64,000 nt of DNA. Source: Turritopsis dohrnii. Its lineage: Eukaryota > Cnidaria > Hydrozoa > Anthoathecata > Oceaniidae. Location of the stretch: positions 124,001-188,000 of the forward strand of contig BQMF02000648.1 in the NCBI GenBank assembly GCA_027922465.2, in the 5' to 3' direction. Shown one piece after another: positions 35,993-44,027 of this stretch. The position numbers were made by a program, and so were the translations under genes. A model generated the notes under the pieces. That model saw only the letters and a list, made by a program, of their open reading frames with translations. It made no database searches and was not told where the DNA came from. Numbering within the stretch: position 1 is the stretch's first letter; every line of letters starts with the position of its first letter.

Positions 35993-37309
35993 ATGGAGTA
36001 CGGAAAGAGGTTAAATCCAGAACGTTCACTTAGAACTGCCCACGGTGTAAAAGGTTCTCGTCAAAAAGTAATTGTCACACACAATCCGAGTGAGATCGAT
36101 CAAAATCAGTTATTATTGGTTAGGTTTCCAAATTTAGGAAGTGATGATGTTATTATTCCAGGAACAACGAATCTAAGTTTTGATATTGAACTCGAATCGA
36201 AAGCTGACTCAAAAAGAACATTGGTCAGTAACATTGGGAGAGCTATCGTTAAAAAGTTGGCTGTCAAGTTCGAAGGTAACGAGATATTGAGCATCGATGA
36301 CTTTGATCTTTTTGGGTGTTACAGAGATTTATGGTTAACCAAGTTTGAAAAGAGAAACGCGATAAGACAGGGTATCATCATCGACGATGGGTGTACAGAG
36401 AATTGTATGAAATTGAGGATTGGTGCTTCTGATAAAGACACCACTGATGCAGAAGACAAAGCCATTGCTGACACCTATAAAAACAAGTTTGTCATTCCAC
36501 TCGACTTTGAGATGCTAGATAGTACTATCCCATATTATCAAGCGGGTTTAGGGAATAGGTTATGCTACGAGATCACATTTAACGACTATAACCGAGTTAT
36601 TTATTCTGACCCTCTAGATACTGCCGCAGGTCAAAAACGTAACCCAGACGGTAAATACAAAATATCTAACATCTCACTTGAATATGAGCTTGTGACACAA
36701 CCCAAGTTGGCTAGACAAATCGCTTCTGAATATCAAAACATGGCTTTGCTCTATGATAGGATTTTGCGGCACAGACAAATTAGAGTAAACAAGTCAGACA
36801 CAACGTGGAATTGGTCATTCAACACACCAGCCAAATCTTTGAAGGGTATCTTAGTTCTGTTTGAAGAAGAAAAATCCTACAAACGAGAAACCTGCAAATT
36901 CTACAATCCAAAGATCAAAAAGGTATCAGTCATCGTCGAGGGTAAGCCTAACCAACTTTTTGCTCAAGGGATGCAGCCGTTTGAACAATACAATGAGATT
37001 TGCAAGTATTTTGCTGAAGGAAAACCAAAAGATAATAGCGTCGGTGAAAACCGAAAGCGCTTAGGATTACATGATGTAAAAGTCTCTGATTACTTAACAA
37101 ACAAGTATGCTCTATGGTTAGATTTCAGAACAATTGATGAGAATGCCTTGCATGGGACCGGTCGAAAGATTGAAAATGCGAGTGAAGGCATCACTTTACA
37201 GATTGAAAAGACCGCTGAAACTGCAGGAAACTTAAACGCATATATATATCTAATAATGGATGCTCAAATAAACATACAAAACGGTCAATTTATGTCTACA
37301 TTATATTAG
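35993..37309 (+). CDS. Major capsid protein (double jelly roll)
   Basis: 438 codons, the expected size for the Polinton hexon-like capsid protein. Near the N-terminus are QNQLLLVRFPNLGSDDVIIP and LSFDIELES, then LFGCYRDLWLT, IPLDFEMLDSTIPYYQAGLG and YEITFNDYNRVI, all typical of this family. The C-terminal half contains the second barrel, with WNWSFNTPAKSLKGILVLFE. It would form the icosahedral shell of a virus-like particle. An AT-rich leader (TAATTATATATCATAATTAA) precedes the ATG. The ATPase ATG follows 4 bp after the stop, so the two may share one transcript. Confidence 0.85.
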   Translation: MEYGKRLNPERSLRTAHGVKGSRQKVIVTHNPSEIDQNQLLLVRFPNLGSDDVIIPGTTNLSFDIELESKADSKRTLVSNIGRAIVKKLAVKFEGNEILSIDDFDLFGCYRDLWLTKFEKRNAIRQGIIIDDGCTENCMKLRIGASDKDTTDAEDKAIADTYKNKFVIPLDFEMLDSTIPYYQAGLGNRLCYEITFNDYNRVIYSDPLDTAAGQKRNPDGKYKISNISLEYELVTQPKLARQIASEYQNMALLYDRILRHRQIRVNKSDTTWNWSFNTPAKSLKGILVLFEEEKSYKRETCKFYNPKIKKVSVIVEGKPNQLFAQGMQPFEQYNEICKYFAEGKPKDNSVGENRKRLGLHDVKVSDYLTNKYALWLDFRTIDENALHGTGRKIENASEGITLQIEKTAETAGNLNAYIYLIMDAQINIQNGQFMSTLY

Positions 37310-37313
37310 TAAA

Positions 37314-37919
37314 ATGGATACACTTTACATGAAAGAGCCTCACACAGCATTATTCGTTGGACCAACATCGTGCGGTAAAACGGATCGTGTTGTAAAATTA
37401 TTAGAAAATCAATACTTTGATCACTTTGATTTCATCGTGATTATATGTCCCACCTTGAGGTGGAATCAGACTTACAGAGATCGAAAGTGGTTCTGGAATG
37501 ACAGCTATGTGATTTTAATTGAGCCGGAAGGATCTTTGTATGAATGGATTAAGAAAATGGACTTTTTCTGTGCTGGATACAAAACCTTATTTCTGATTGA
37601 TGATATAATAGCTGATGAAAAATTAGACAAAAAGAGACAGCCTTTGCTCGAGTTGGCAATTAGCGGTAGACATCGAAATCATTCGCTATGGTTACTTACA
37701 CAATCATACACAGCTATACCTAAAAATTTACGACGACAAGCTAAAATGTTATATGTGTGGTATCCAAAAGATAGAAACGATCTAGCCACTATTCATGAAG
37801 AGAATGATGTGATTGATTCACAAGAAGAATTGAAAGATGTCAAGGAAAAACTGAAAGGAGGGAAACACACGTGCCTAGTCATGAGAATGGAACATCCGAG
37901 AACGTATGCGATTTGTTAA
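37314..37919 (+). CDS. Genome-packaging ATPase (FtsK/HerA superfamily)
   Basis: 201 codons. Walker A is GPTSCGKT at residues 16-23; Walker B is TLFLIDD at 91-97. SGRHRNHSLWLLTQS follows as the sensor-like strand, as in A32-type packaging ATPases of Polintons and related DNA viruses. It would hydrolyse ATP to pump DNA into capsids. It lies 4 bp after the capsid gene. A hairpin at 37934-37958 follows the stop and faces the convergent GADD34-like gene. Confidence 0.9.
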   Translation: MDTLYMKEPHTALFVGPTSCGKTDRVVKLLENQYFDHFDFIVIICPTLRWNQTYRDRKWFWNDSYVILIEPEGSLYEWIKKMDFFCAGYKTLFLIDDIIADEKLDKKRQPLLELAISGRHRNHSLWLLTQSYTAIPKNLRRQAKMLYVWYPKDRNDLATIHEENDVIDSQEELKDVKEKLKGGKHTCLVMRMEHPRTYAIC

Positions 37920-37933
37920 ACAGGTTGACGTTA

Positions 37934-37958
37934 TTTGTTACATGACTCTTGTAACAAA
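37934..37958. terminator. 3'-end hairpin 1 (8-bp stem, 9-nt loop)
   Basis: TTTGTTAC-ATGACTCTT-GTAACAAA. It starts 15 bases after the ATPase stop, between convergent genes, so it could serve both strands. Stem sequence recurs at 44028-44053. Confidence 0.6.
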
Positions 37959-37979
37959 AACTATAAGACTCCTATAAGA

Positions 37980-38228
37980 CTACTGTAAGACTGTTATAAG
38001 ACTACTGTAAGAGATTAATTTACGTCTCAATACAGGTTCTAGAATTTTACCAATATGTTTAATCCTCAATTCAAAGCGTACTCTGTCAACAGCAGCCTCT
38101 ATCCAGTTACTTCTACGAGATTCACAAGCATAGATATAATGGACCATTACTTTATCATTAAAAGTAACCCTTTTTGTATCTTGATGGGAAAATATAATAT
38201 CATCATCTGAGGATTCATCATCGAACAT
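37980..38228 (-). CDS. PPP1R15/GADD34-like PP1-eIF2alpha regulator
   Basis: 82 codons on the minus strand, ATG at 38228. After an acidic start (FDDESSDDD) comes KRVTF (residues 19-23), a protein phosphatase 1 RVxF docking motif. VHYIY (29-33), arginines 38-39, W42 and DRVRFELRI (48-56) follow. In the PPP1R15 family (GADD34, CReP and viral relatives) the same order, RVxF, V-VH, Arg, W-----ARDR-RF--RI, binds PP1 and then eIF2alpha. The likely role is to promote dephosphorylation of eIF2alpha and so relieve translation shut-off. The protein is little more than this functional core. The match is by pattern, and activity is inferred. It may have been captured from a host or shared with large DNA viruses. 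Confidence 0.75.
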   Translation of the reverse strand: MFDDESSDDDIIFSHQDTKRVTFNDKVMVHYIYACESRRSNWIEAAVDRVRFELRIKHIGKILEPVLRRKLISYSSLITVLQ

Positions 38229-38293
38229 AATTGTTTAAGTAAACAATGTTTATTTATTTAACAATGTTAGAATATATTATTAAACATCATCAT

Positions 38294-38331
38294 CCTCTTA
38301 TAATTATTTTGTCTTACATAATTATAAGAGG
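38294..38331. promoter_or_regulatory. 13-bp perfect inverted repeat before the 44-bp array
   Basis: CCTCTTATAATTA and TAATTATAAGAGG are separated by 12 bases. The right arm is the start of the 44-bp tandem units. It lies upstream of the GADD34-like gene, so it may be an operator, origin or promoter element. Confidence 0.5.
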
Positions 38332-38510
38332 ACAGCAAACTCTTATACAACAAATTTCAACAAAATTATAAGAGGACAGCAAACTCTTATACAACAAATT
38401 TCAACAAAATTATAAGAGGACAGCAAACTCTTATACAACAAATTTCAACATAATTATAAGAGGACAGCAAACTCTTATACAACAAATTTCAACAAAATTA
38501 TAAGAGAGTA
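38321..38510. repeat. 44-bp tandem array, four units plus a part
   Basis: Units start at 38321, 38365, 38409 and 38453, with a partial unit at 38497. Each contains TATAAGAG-GACAGCAAA-CTCTTATA, an 8-bp stem with a 9-nt loop, followed by CAACAAATTTCAACA. It lies in the gap between the divergent GADD34-like and 214-codon genes. It could be a replication origin, an enhancer or a site for an element-encoded protein. Confidence 0.9.
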
Positions 38511-38537
38511 TAAGAAAATTATAACAAACACAACAAA

Positions 38538-39182
38538 ATGATAGAATATGTCAACTTCATGTTATTAAGCATACTGCTGATCTCGCTATTTTACTTTTAT
38601 TTTGTGTTAAAAAAATACCTCTCTCTAATAAAAATGGTGGAAACAGCGATCGATAATTTAATCAACCAGAGTTATGATGTTCCGGGTGAATTTCCACCTT
38701 CAGATGGTAAAAGACAAAAATTACTCGAGTGTGTCTTAACTGGAAATAGCAAGCTATACTTAGGGAAAATGTACACGGAAGAGCAAATTAACAAACTCAA
38801 AGATGAAGAGGTAGAAAAACTTTTTAGTATCTACGAGGCTAAACTATCAGGTCAAATGGTAAAATCCTTGGGGAAATCACTGATACGTATTTATTCCATA
38901 GGGGCTTGTGCAACGTTAGGAATAAACAATCAAGATGCGTTGAGCAATGACCTGGAAAATGACCCCTTCTTAAACTCTGCCCTTCAAAGATTTACATGTG
39001 ACTTATATTATAAATTCGGCTCATTATTAGCACCACTCAGTGTTGGACTTATTACCGGGAGGCATTATATCAATGAAAGGAATTTAAATAAATCCGATGA
39101 TAATATAAATACAGTAGATAATAAAAATGTCAGAAGAACAGACTCCCATTCAAGTGACAACGAAGAACCCAAAAAAGGTTGA
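38538..39182 (+). CDS. Polinton protein with N-terminal membrane anchor, unknown
   Basis: 214 codons. Residues about 5-25 form a hydrophobic helix (FMLLSILLISLFYFYFVL). The middle is soluble and helical with EEQINKLKDEEVEKLF, a weaker hydrophobic segment (LLAPLSVGLITG) follows, and the tail is polar and Asp/Ser-rich. The last 56 bases overlap the next gene in another frame. It starts right after the 44-bp array, suggesting that array controls it. Membrane-anchored virion or entry/assembly proteins are possible; no family recognised. Confidence 0.75.
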   Translation: MIEYVNFMLLSILLISLFYFYFVLKKYLSLIKMVETAIDNLINQSYDVPGEFPPSDGKRQKLLECVLTGNSKLYLGKMYTEEQINKLKDEEVEKLFSIYEAKLSGQMVKSLGKSLIRIYSIGACATLGINNQDALSNDLENDPFLNSALQRFTCDLYYKFGSLLAPLSVGLITGRHYINERNLNKSDDNINTVDNKNVRRTDSHSSDNEEPKKG

Positions 39183-39471
39183 AGCGGGTAAGAAGTTGGC
39201 GGAATACAACCGTAAAAAACGAGAACAATTAAAACAAGTGTCACCTCAAAAAGAAATGGAGAAGCCTGAGGCCTCTCTCACCAAACCAAATGAACAACCC
39301 ATGAACTACACCTATGGCGTAGGTGGAATAATAGCTCTCGGTTTAGTTGGTGGATTTGCTTATTTTGTGTATAAAAAGAAAGAGCAAATATTACCCCGTG
39401 TGTCACCATCCACCCCCCTTCCACAAAAATCTAAAATACCAGTGAAAATCAATAAACATGAAATGGACTAA
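39127..39471 (+). CDS. Small basic membrane protein, unknown
   Basis: 114 codons overlapping the 3' end of the preceding gene. The N-terminus is Lys-rich (KNPKKVEAGKKLAEYNRKKR), followed by one glycine-rich membrane helix (GVGGIIALGLVGGFAYFVY, about residues 65-83) and a Pro/Ser/Lys tail. The basic stretch could bind DNA or capsid on the inner membrane face. Function unknown. Confidence 0.7.
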   Translation: MSEEQTPIQVTTKNPKKVEAGKKLAEYNRKKREQLKQVSPQKEMEKPEASLTKPNEQPMNYTYGVGGIIALGLVGGFAYFVYKKKEQILPRVSPSTPLPQKSKIPVKINKHEMD

Positions 39472-39499
39472 AAAGAAAAAAAATGTATATATAACAAAC

Positions 39500-39727
39500 A
39501 TGGACAAGAAAAGTATCATCAACGATTTATATCATGCATCAGTCGTCTGCGTTTTCGCTATCGGCTACTCTATGCTAGGAAAAAAGGTGTTAAAAATGAC
39601 ACCTCCCTCTATTCAAAAGTTCGACTTGGAAGATACGGGAAAACTAGTTGCCATTATCGCCGCTAGTGAAGTGACAAAGGACTACTTAATCAAACAAAAG
39701 ATTTTGCCTGAAAATATCAATATCTAA
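39500..39727 (+). CDS. Small hydrophobic protein, unknown
   Basis: 75 codons from the ATG at 39500; an earlier in-frame ATG at 39458 would overlap the previous gene and add a Lys-rich leader. It has one likely membrane segment (ASVVCVFAIGYSMLG) and an amphipathic helix (TGKLVAIIAASEVTKDYLIK). It sits in the tightly packed membrane-protein cluster, with two bases between its stop and the next ATG. Confidence 0.65.
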   Translation: MDKKSIINDLYHASVVCVFAIGYSMLGKKVLKMTPPSIQKFDLEDTGKLVAIIAASEVTKDYLIKQKILPENINI

Positions 39728-39729
39728 AT

Positions 39730-40152
39730 ATGGCTTCTATCGCAATGATGTTGGGTGGAGCTTTGGCTAACGCTTTGGCTTTCACAGGATCAAGCTATCT
39801 GTTTTCAAGTTTATCCAAAGACAGAATCGATAAGGAAAGAAAACGTCATGATTTGGCCATAGAAAAATTACAAAAAGCACAGATTGAATGGCAGCAAAAA
39901 CGACAGGAAAGGATCGATTTTATCAATAAGCAGCTCATGCTCGAAAAGAAGGCTGATTCAAAATTCGTAGAACTAAATGATGCAATGAGAGAGTACAATA
40001 GTGTATTTAGTAATCATCTTGAACCGCTACCACGAGAGCCTGTATTGAGCGACTTTTATACACCGAGTCATGATCAACATGAAAGAGAATTGGCTTTTAT
40101 AGCTCTGAGTATGCTCGGTATTGGTGGAATTGTGTGGTATTTTGAAAGATGA
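39730..40152 (+). CDS. Coiled-coil membrane protein, unknown
   Basis: 140 codons. The N-terminus is small-residue rich and hydrophobic (MASIAMMLGGALANALAFTG), followed by a charged coiled coil (about residues 30-75, with KERKRHDLAIEKLQKAQIEW) and a C-terminal membrane helix (ELAFIALSMLGIGGIVWYF). Two hydrophobic ends joined by a coil could bridge membranes or oligomerise. A hairpin at 40170-40194 follows the stop. Confidence 0.75.
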   Translation: MASIAMMLGGALANALAFTGSSYLFSSLSKDRIDKERKRHDLAIEKLQKAQIEWQQKRQERIDFINKQLMLEKKADSKFVELNDAMREYNSVFSNHLEPLPREPVLSDFYTPSHDQHERELAFIALSMLGIGGIVWYFER

Positions 40153-40169
40153 AGACCATCAACAAAAAT

Positions 40170-40194
40170 TATGTTACACGATACATGTAACATA
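40170..40194. terminator. 3'-end hairpin 2 (8-bp stem, 9-nt loop)
   Basis: TATGTTAC-ACGATACAT-GTAACATA, 17 bases after the stop of the 140-codon gene and 15 bases before that of the convergent 423-codon gene. Confidence 0.6.
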
Positions 40195-40209
40195 TACACT
40201 TTCAGATGG

Positions 40210-41481
40210 TTATCGTCTAGTGACAAGGTATGTATAGATCAACCCTACAATCAGAGCCCATAAATTTTGACTTAACCAACCTACAACTTCCTTAGCTCTG
40301 TTCAATATCCATGATACGATAGACCCAATTATTCCTGGTAAAGCCTCTGCCGCTTTAGATGCTAATCTACCTAGAAGTGATGCTAACGCTTTTAGTTTAT
40401 TTTTTATCCATTCCTTTGCATCGTCCTTTTTATCACCACCTTTGTCAGGATTTTGCGAAGAGTTTCCAGTTGCTGATGGTAACAAAGCTTCCACAAGGAC
40501 ACCGATAGCCATACCAAACGCTGTCAGAATGCTAACGATTGTTATACCTTGTTCGCGGAATAGTGTTCGTATCCTTTCACCTAATGAGGTATCTTTGTCG
40601 AGGACTTTAGCAATGGTTTCTTTGATGCTCGTAACTTGACTGTTTAATTTACCTTTGAGAATATCAATGTTCTCTTTCCTAGCTTTCAACTCTTCACGTA
40701 ATCCATCCATTCTCTCTTCAACCTCTTTTCGTTGTTCGTCCGTGTATGTTGCATCATTTTCCATCTCCTCCAACTTGTTTTTCTCTCGATCGATATGCTG
40801 TTCTATTCGAACCTTTTTCGCAACCTCTTCCTGAAGACCTCCTCGTATGTTTCTCAGCGCCTTATCCAATCCTAACAACTCACGTACAGGATATTCAAAT
40901 AGATCGCCGGTCTGAGTCATTTCATGATCGACAGATTGTTGTCTTATTAATGAAATTAGATCTTCCGTACTATTTGCAATATTCCCCGTAATCTCCTCAA
41001 GCTCTACATCACTCGATTTTGTGATTTTAGATGATGAAGGGAGTTCTTCTTGTATTTTGTTTAGCATAACTGCTTGTCGTGCTGTTATTTTGCCAATAGG
41101 TATATCAAACCCTAAACTACGTAACCCCTTCTTACCCAATATTCGAGCTATCTCTCCGGTAGCCTTTAGTATTTTTTCGCTCGTCAATGGTTTGGTATTG
41201 TCTTTGTAGTATAATTCACCATCTCTAATTTTAAACTGATCGGTATATAACGCCTCAGGGTATTGCTGGAGCCTTTCAGATAATCTTTTGTATATATCAC
41301 CAACAAAATTTTTCAAAAGTTCAATTTTCTGATCTCCACCACCAAATGAGGTTTCACCCGTCGCTCCGCGTGTATCTATTTGTTCACCACCCGAAGTTGG
41401 TATGAGAGGAAACGTCTCATCGGTTGTTTCATCTGTCGTCATCCCATGTTCTCCAAAGGGGTCAATATCAATGTCTGCCAT
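40210..41481 (-). CDS. Large coiled-coil membrane protein, unknown
   Basis: 423 codons on the minus strand. The N-terminus is acidic and Thr-rich, the middle helical, with a long coiled coil at about residues 215-295 (DREKNKLEEMENDATYTDEQ and beyond). A hydrophobic helix follows near 308-330 (ILTAFGMAIGVLVEALL), then a Gly/Ser/Asp-rich linker, amphipathic helices and a final membrane helix (LWALIVGLIYTYLV). It could be a structural or membrane-active (pore or fusion) protein; no motif proves this. Divergent start with the 198-codon gene. Confidence 0.75.
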   Translation of the reverse strand: MADIDIDPFGEHGMTTDETTDETFPLIPTSGGEQIDTRGATGETSFGGGDQKIELLKNFVGDIYKRLSERLQQYPEALYTDQFKIRDGELYYKDNTKPLTSEKILKATGEIARILGKKGLRSLGFDIPIGKITARQAVMLNKIQEELPSSSKITKSSDVELEEITGNIANSTEDLISLIRQQSVDHEMTQTGDLFEYPVRELLGLDKALRNIRGGLQEEVAKKVRIEQHIDREKNKLEEMENDATYTDEQRKEVEERMDGLREELKARKENIDILKGKLNSQVTSIKETIAKVLDKDTSLGERIRTLFREQGITIVSILTAFGMAIGVLVEALLPSATGNSSQNPDKGGDKKDDAKEWIKNKLKALASLLGRLASKAAEALPGIIGSIVSWILNRAKEVVGWLSQNLWALIVGLIYTYLVTRR

Positions 41482-41488
41482 TTTATTT

Positions 41489-41536
41489 ATTTAGAGGATA
41501 ATTTATTATTAATTATGTTATAACAAACCTCTAAAT
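41489..41536. promoter_or_regulatory. Divergent promoter with 9-bp inverted repeat
   Basis: ATTTAGAGG (41489-41497) and CCTCTAAAT (41528-41536) are mirror copies placed just before each of two divergent ATGs. Both read CCTCTAAAT towards their own gene. They look like a transcription start or late-promoter element. Confidence 0.5.
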
Positions 41537-42133
41537 ATGAATGTTAAAATTTATCCAAAACTACCCACTGCTCCTGAGGATTTGAATAAGCAGGAAAAGT
41601 TTAACGCAAGCGTAATAAATTCAGAATTTGAAGAGTTGATAAAACTGAAGGACAAGTTTAGCATCAAGCTCAAGAGATACAACAAGGCGATAGAACGATC
41701 GATGCTACTAAATGCTAGCTCAAGCGCTATAACCATCGGCTCTGGCATCGGTTCAATTGCAACAGGGGCTACTATTATCGGAATACCTATTTCTGCGGGA
41801 TTAGGTGGTGTAGCCTTAGCCGGCTCTATCTGTACCGGACTTACCACAGCTGTCATCAAAAGATATCAAAAGAAAGTAGAAAAAGTGATAAAATTATATG
41901 ATATTGTTACATCCTCAATCGCTGTGTTCGAAACTAACATAAGTCAGGCGCTGGCTGATGGGAGGATCAATTACAAAGAATTCCAGGTTTTGCAGGGAAC
42001 ATATTACAAAGCTTTAGAAGGACTCAGTTCTACAGATAGAAAGATGGGTACCGAAGCTCAAAATCAATTTCAAAAAAGTTTGATGGTAGAACTTCAAAAC
42101 TTGAAAAAGTCAATAACCGAAAATGGTTACTAG
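41537..42133 (+). CDS. Glycine-zipper membrane protein, unknown
   Basis: 198 codons. A helical, Lys-rich N-terminal third precedes a long hydrophobic Gly/Ala-rich stretch (about residues 62-107, with GSGIGSIATGATIIGIPISA and GLGGVALAGS), then a helical C-terminal half. Such glycine zippers occur in membrane-inserting or pore-forming proteins, but the function here is unknown. It starts right at the inverted promoter element. Confidence 0.75.
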   Translation: MNVKIYPKLPTAPEDLNKQEKFNASVINSEFEELIKLKDKFSIKLKRYNKAIERSMLLNASSSAITIGSGIGSIATGATIIGIPISAGLGGVALAGSICTGLTTAVIKRYQKKVEKVIKLYDIVTSSIAVFETNISQALADGRINYKEFQVLQGTYYKALEGLSSTDRKMGTEAQNQFQKSLMVELQNLKKSITENGY

Positions 42134-42224
42134 GATGTGTGGTTATGTGTTCCTCAATTTGAAAAGTGATAAAGTGATAAATGAAACTGATATAAAGAGA
42201 TATGATCACAAGTATATATAGACA

Positions 42225-42545
42225 ATGGAATTCCCAACAGTTGATACATTCGAACAAACAATCAAAAAGCAAAACAATGAACAAATGGCAGAGATCATAA
42301 AGTGGCGAGAGCTACCTGAAAACGTGATTTATCATGTTAAATTTTTTTCTACAAAAGCTATGTATGCAGAGTTGAAAGACGGAGCAGGAAATATATATAA
42401 GGTGTGGTTGCCTGAAAGACTTTTCATTGAATTAAATGATTATGGTTGGAGCTCTAGAGAGGCCTTTGTCAGACCGAAAGGTCTCAAACAATCTCAAAAG
42501 AATCCAGAAAGACAATTCTTTGATTATGACATTATATGGCGCTAG
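42225..42545 (+). CDS. Small soluble protein, possible nucleic-acid binder
   Basis: 106 codons, no membrane helix. Pattern of short strands (VIYHVKFFSTKAMYAELKDG, then NIYKVWLPERLF) and a basic end (FVRPKGLKQSQKNPERQFFD). The strand pattern could be an OB-like fold, for example a single-strand DNA-binding protein of the replication machinery; this is a guess from composition. It lies next to the integrase, convergent to it. Confidence 0.65.
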   Translation: MEFPTVDTFEQTIKKQNNEQMAEIIKWRELPENVIYHVKFFSTKAMYAELKDGAGNIYKVWLPERLFIELNDYGWSSREAFVRPKGLKQSQKNPERQFFDYDIIWR

Positions 42546-42563
42546 ATAAAATCTCGTCGACTC

Positions 42564-42588
42564 ATCTTTACTTGTTTCTAGTAAAGAT
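42564..42588. terminator. 3'-end hairpin 3 (8-bp stem, 9-nt loop)
   Basis: ATCTTTAC-TTGTTTCTA-GTAAAGAT, between the convergent 106-codon and integrase genes. Confidence 0.6.
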
Positions 42589-42611
42589 ACTTTTTGTATG
42601 AGATGTATGAT

Positions 42612-43595
42612 TCACCAACCTTGCACATAATCAGGAGGTAATTCTGTATCTTCAGGTATCAACATCAACTCTTCTTTTACAAAAGCTCGTTCAGGTCCAT
42701 CTTGAAGGTAATACATTACACGGTTACCTGGTTGATCTATCACCTCACTCAATCTATAAGTCTTCTTTGACCATATCCTATCTGTTGCTCTTTTTCGATG
42801 GTCATCGTGCTCTTCACCCGGTTGCAATAGATATCTATACAAACCATCTTGAGGTAACTTTTCTTCGGGTGGATAGCTCTCTCGTTTAGCGAGAAGTACC
42901 TCTTTCATTTTAATAGCATCTTTCGGTTTCATACCGATCATCTGCGTCTTCGTATCGTTTAATCTATCCACAAGTTTATACAAATATTTGACCCACGTAG
43001 ATGATACCTTTTCCGAATCGTTCAGTTCTTGAGCATCTTGTATTTTGAATAAATTTTCGGCAAGTATCTTGTTCAACGCCTCGACAAACGCTGTATGGGT
43101 ATGCTTATATTTAGTAGTTACTCTTTTAATTTCGACGTTATTTTTCTCCAACAGCTTTGTCACATCGGCTTTGAATTCTGAACCGTTATCACATTGAAAT
43201 ACTTTTGGATAGTTTAAGGGTCCAACTCTATAGATATCTCTTATCATATCGGCAACCTCTTTGGCTTTCTTAGTCTTCAAAGGTCGGGCTACTTTGTAAC
43301 GTGAAGCAACATCGATAGCGGATAAGATGTACTTGTATTTATTACCATATAGCATATCACTAGGCATATACAATATATCAAATTGATGAATCTCATTCGG
43401 TTTAGTTACCTCATAATGTGAACGTTCAACATGTTTCGGTGCTGGTAAATGTACTTGCCACAAAGCTTGTTTTGATAGCCACTTCTTAATTACCTTCGGT
43501 TTGAAGTCGAATCCTCTTAGATTGCGAACAGCCTTTTGTCCTTTCCATAAGTTTTGAGGTTGATAATAAATCTCTTGAAGTTTAGTGTCTGACAT
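42612..43595 (-). CDS. Retrovirus-type integrase
   Basis: 327 codons. The catalytic triad is visible as D73 (HQFDILYMP), D136 (FQCDNGSEF) and E172 (HTAFVEALNK), with exactly 35 residues between the last two. The C-terminal part (GNRVMYYLQDGPERAFVKEE) fits the beta-barrel found after the core in Polinton integrases. No clear N-terminal HHCC zinc finger is seen in the first 60 residues. It would join the element ends to target DNA, normally leaving 6-bp duplications. It is divergent from the SAP gene. Confidence 0.93.
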   Translation of the reverse strand: MSDTKLQEIYYQPQNLWKGQKAVRNLRGFDFKPKVIKKWLSKQALWQVHLPAPKHVERSHYEVTKPNEIHQFDILYMPSDMLYGNKYKYILSAIDVASRYKVARPLKTKKAKEVADMIRDIYRVGPLNYPKVFQCDNGSEFKADVTKLLEKNNVEIKRVTTKYKHTHTAFVEALNKILAENLFKIQDAQELNDSEKVSSTWVKYLYKLVDRLNDTKTQMIGMKPKDAIKMKEVLLAKRESYPPEEKLPQDGLYRYLLQPGEEHDDHRKRATDRIWSKKTYRLSEVIDQPGNRVMYYLQDGPERAFVKEELMLIPEDTELPPDYVQGW

Positions 43596-43692
43596 TTTTA
43601 TTTATAAACAACGTTTTATTTTAGCTCATTTTGTTAAAAAAATGACATCAAAGTGGCTTAAAAGTTTTATCTCTTTTATATAAAGAATAAAC

Positions 43693-44016
43693 ATGACTGA
43701 CAAAACAGAATCACATTACGATAATGGAGTATCAGATTACCGATCAATGACTTATGATATGTTAGTAAAATTATGTGCATCACGAAAAATAAAATATGTT
43801 AAGCAAATGAATAAAGCTAAAATGATTGATGTACTTGAAAAGAATGATAAGGATCCATCTTATACTCTCGATCCTGATATTAAACAAGCATTTTATACAC
43901 GCTATTCAAACTGGATAAATAACAATGAAGAAAAATATCTCAGATATCGAGAGCATAATAATGAGCAGAAAAAGATGGTTCGGAAACAAAAAAAATTGGC
44001 TCGTTCAACCTTGTAG
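43693..44016 (+). CDS. Small SAP-domain protein
   Basis: 107 codons. Residues about 18-50 (MTYDMLVKLCASRKIKYVKQ, then KAKMIDVLEKND) fit a SAP helix-turn-helix, a DNA-binding module. The remainder is charged, with a basic tail (KKMVRKQKKLARS). It may bind element DNA in replication or packaging. A related SAP motif opens the neighbouring polymerase, suggesting duplication or a shared target. Confidence 0.7.
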   Translation: MTDKTESHYDNGVSDYRSMTYDMLVKLCASRKIKYVKQMNKAKMIDVLEKNDKDPSYTLDPDIKQAFYTRYSNWINNNEEKYLRYREHNNEQKKMVRKQKKLARSTL

Positions 44017-44027
44017 AGGCTGTGTTT

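Noticed and set aside
40442..41209. Plus-strand frames opposite the 423-codon membrane protein
   Set aside because: Antisense shadows; the minus-strand frame is longer and has coherent helices and membrane segments.
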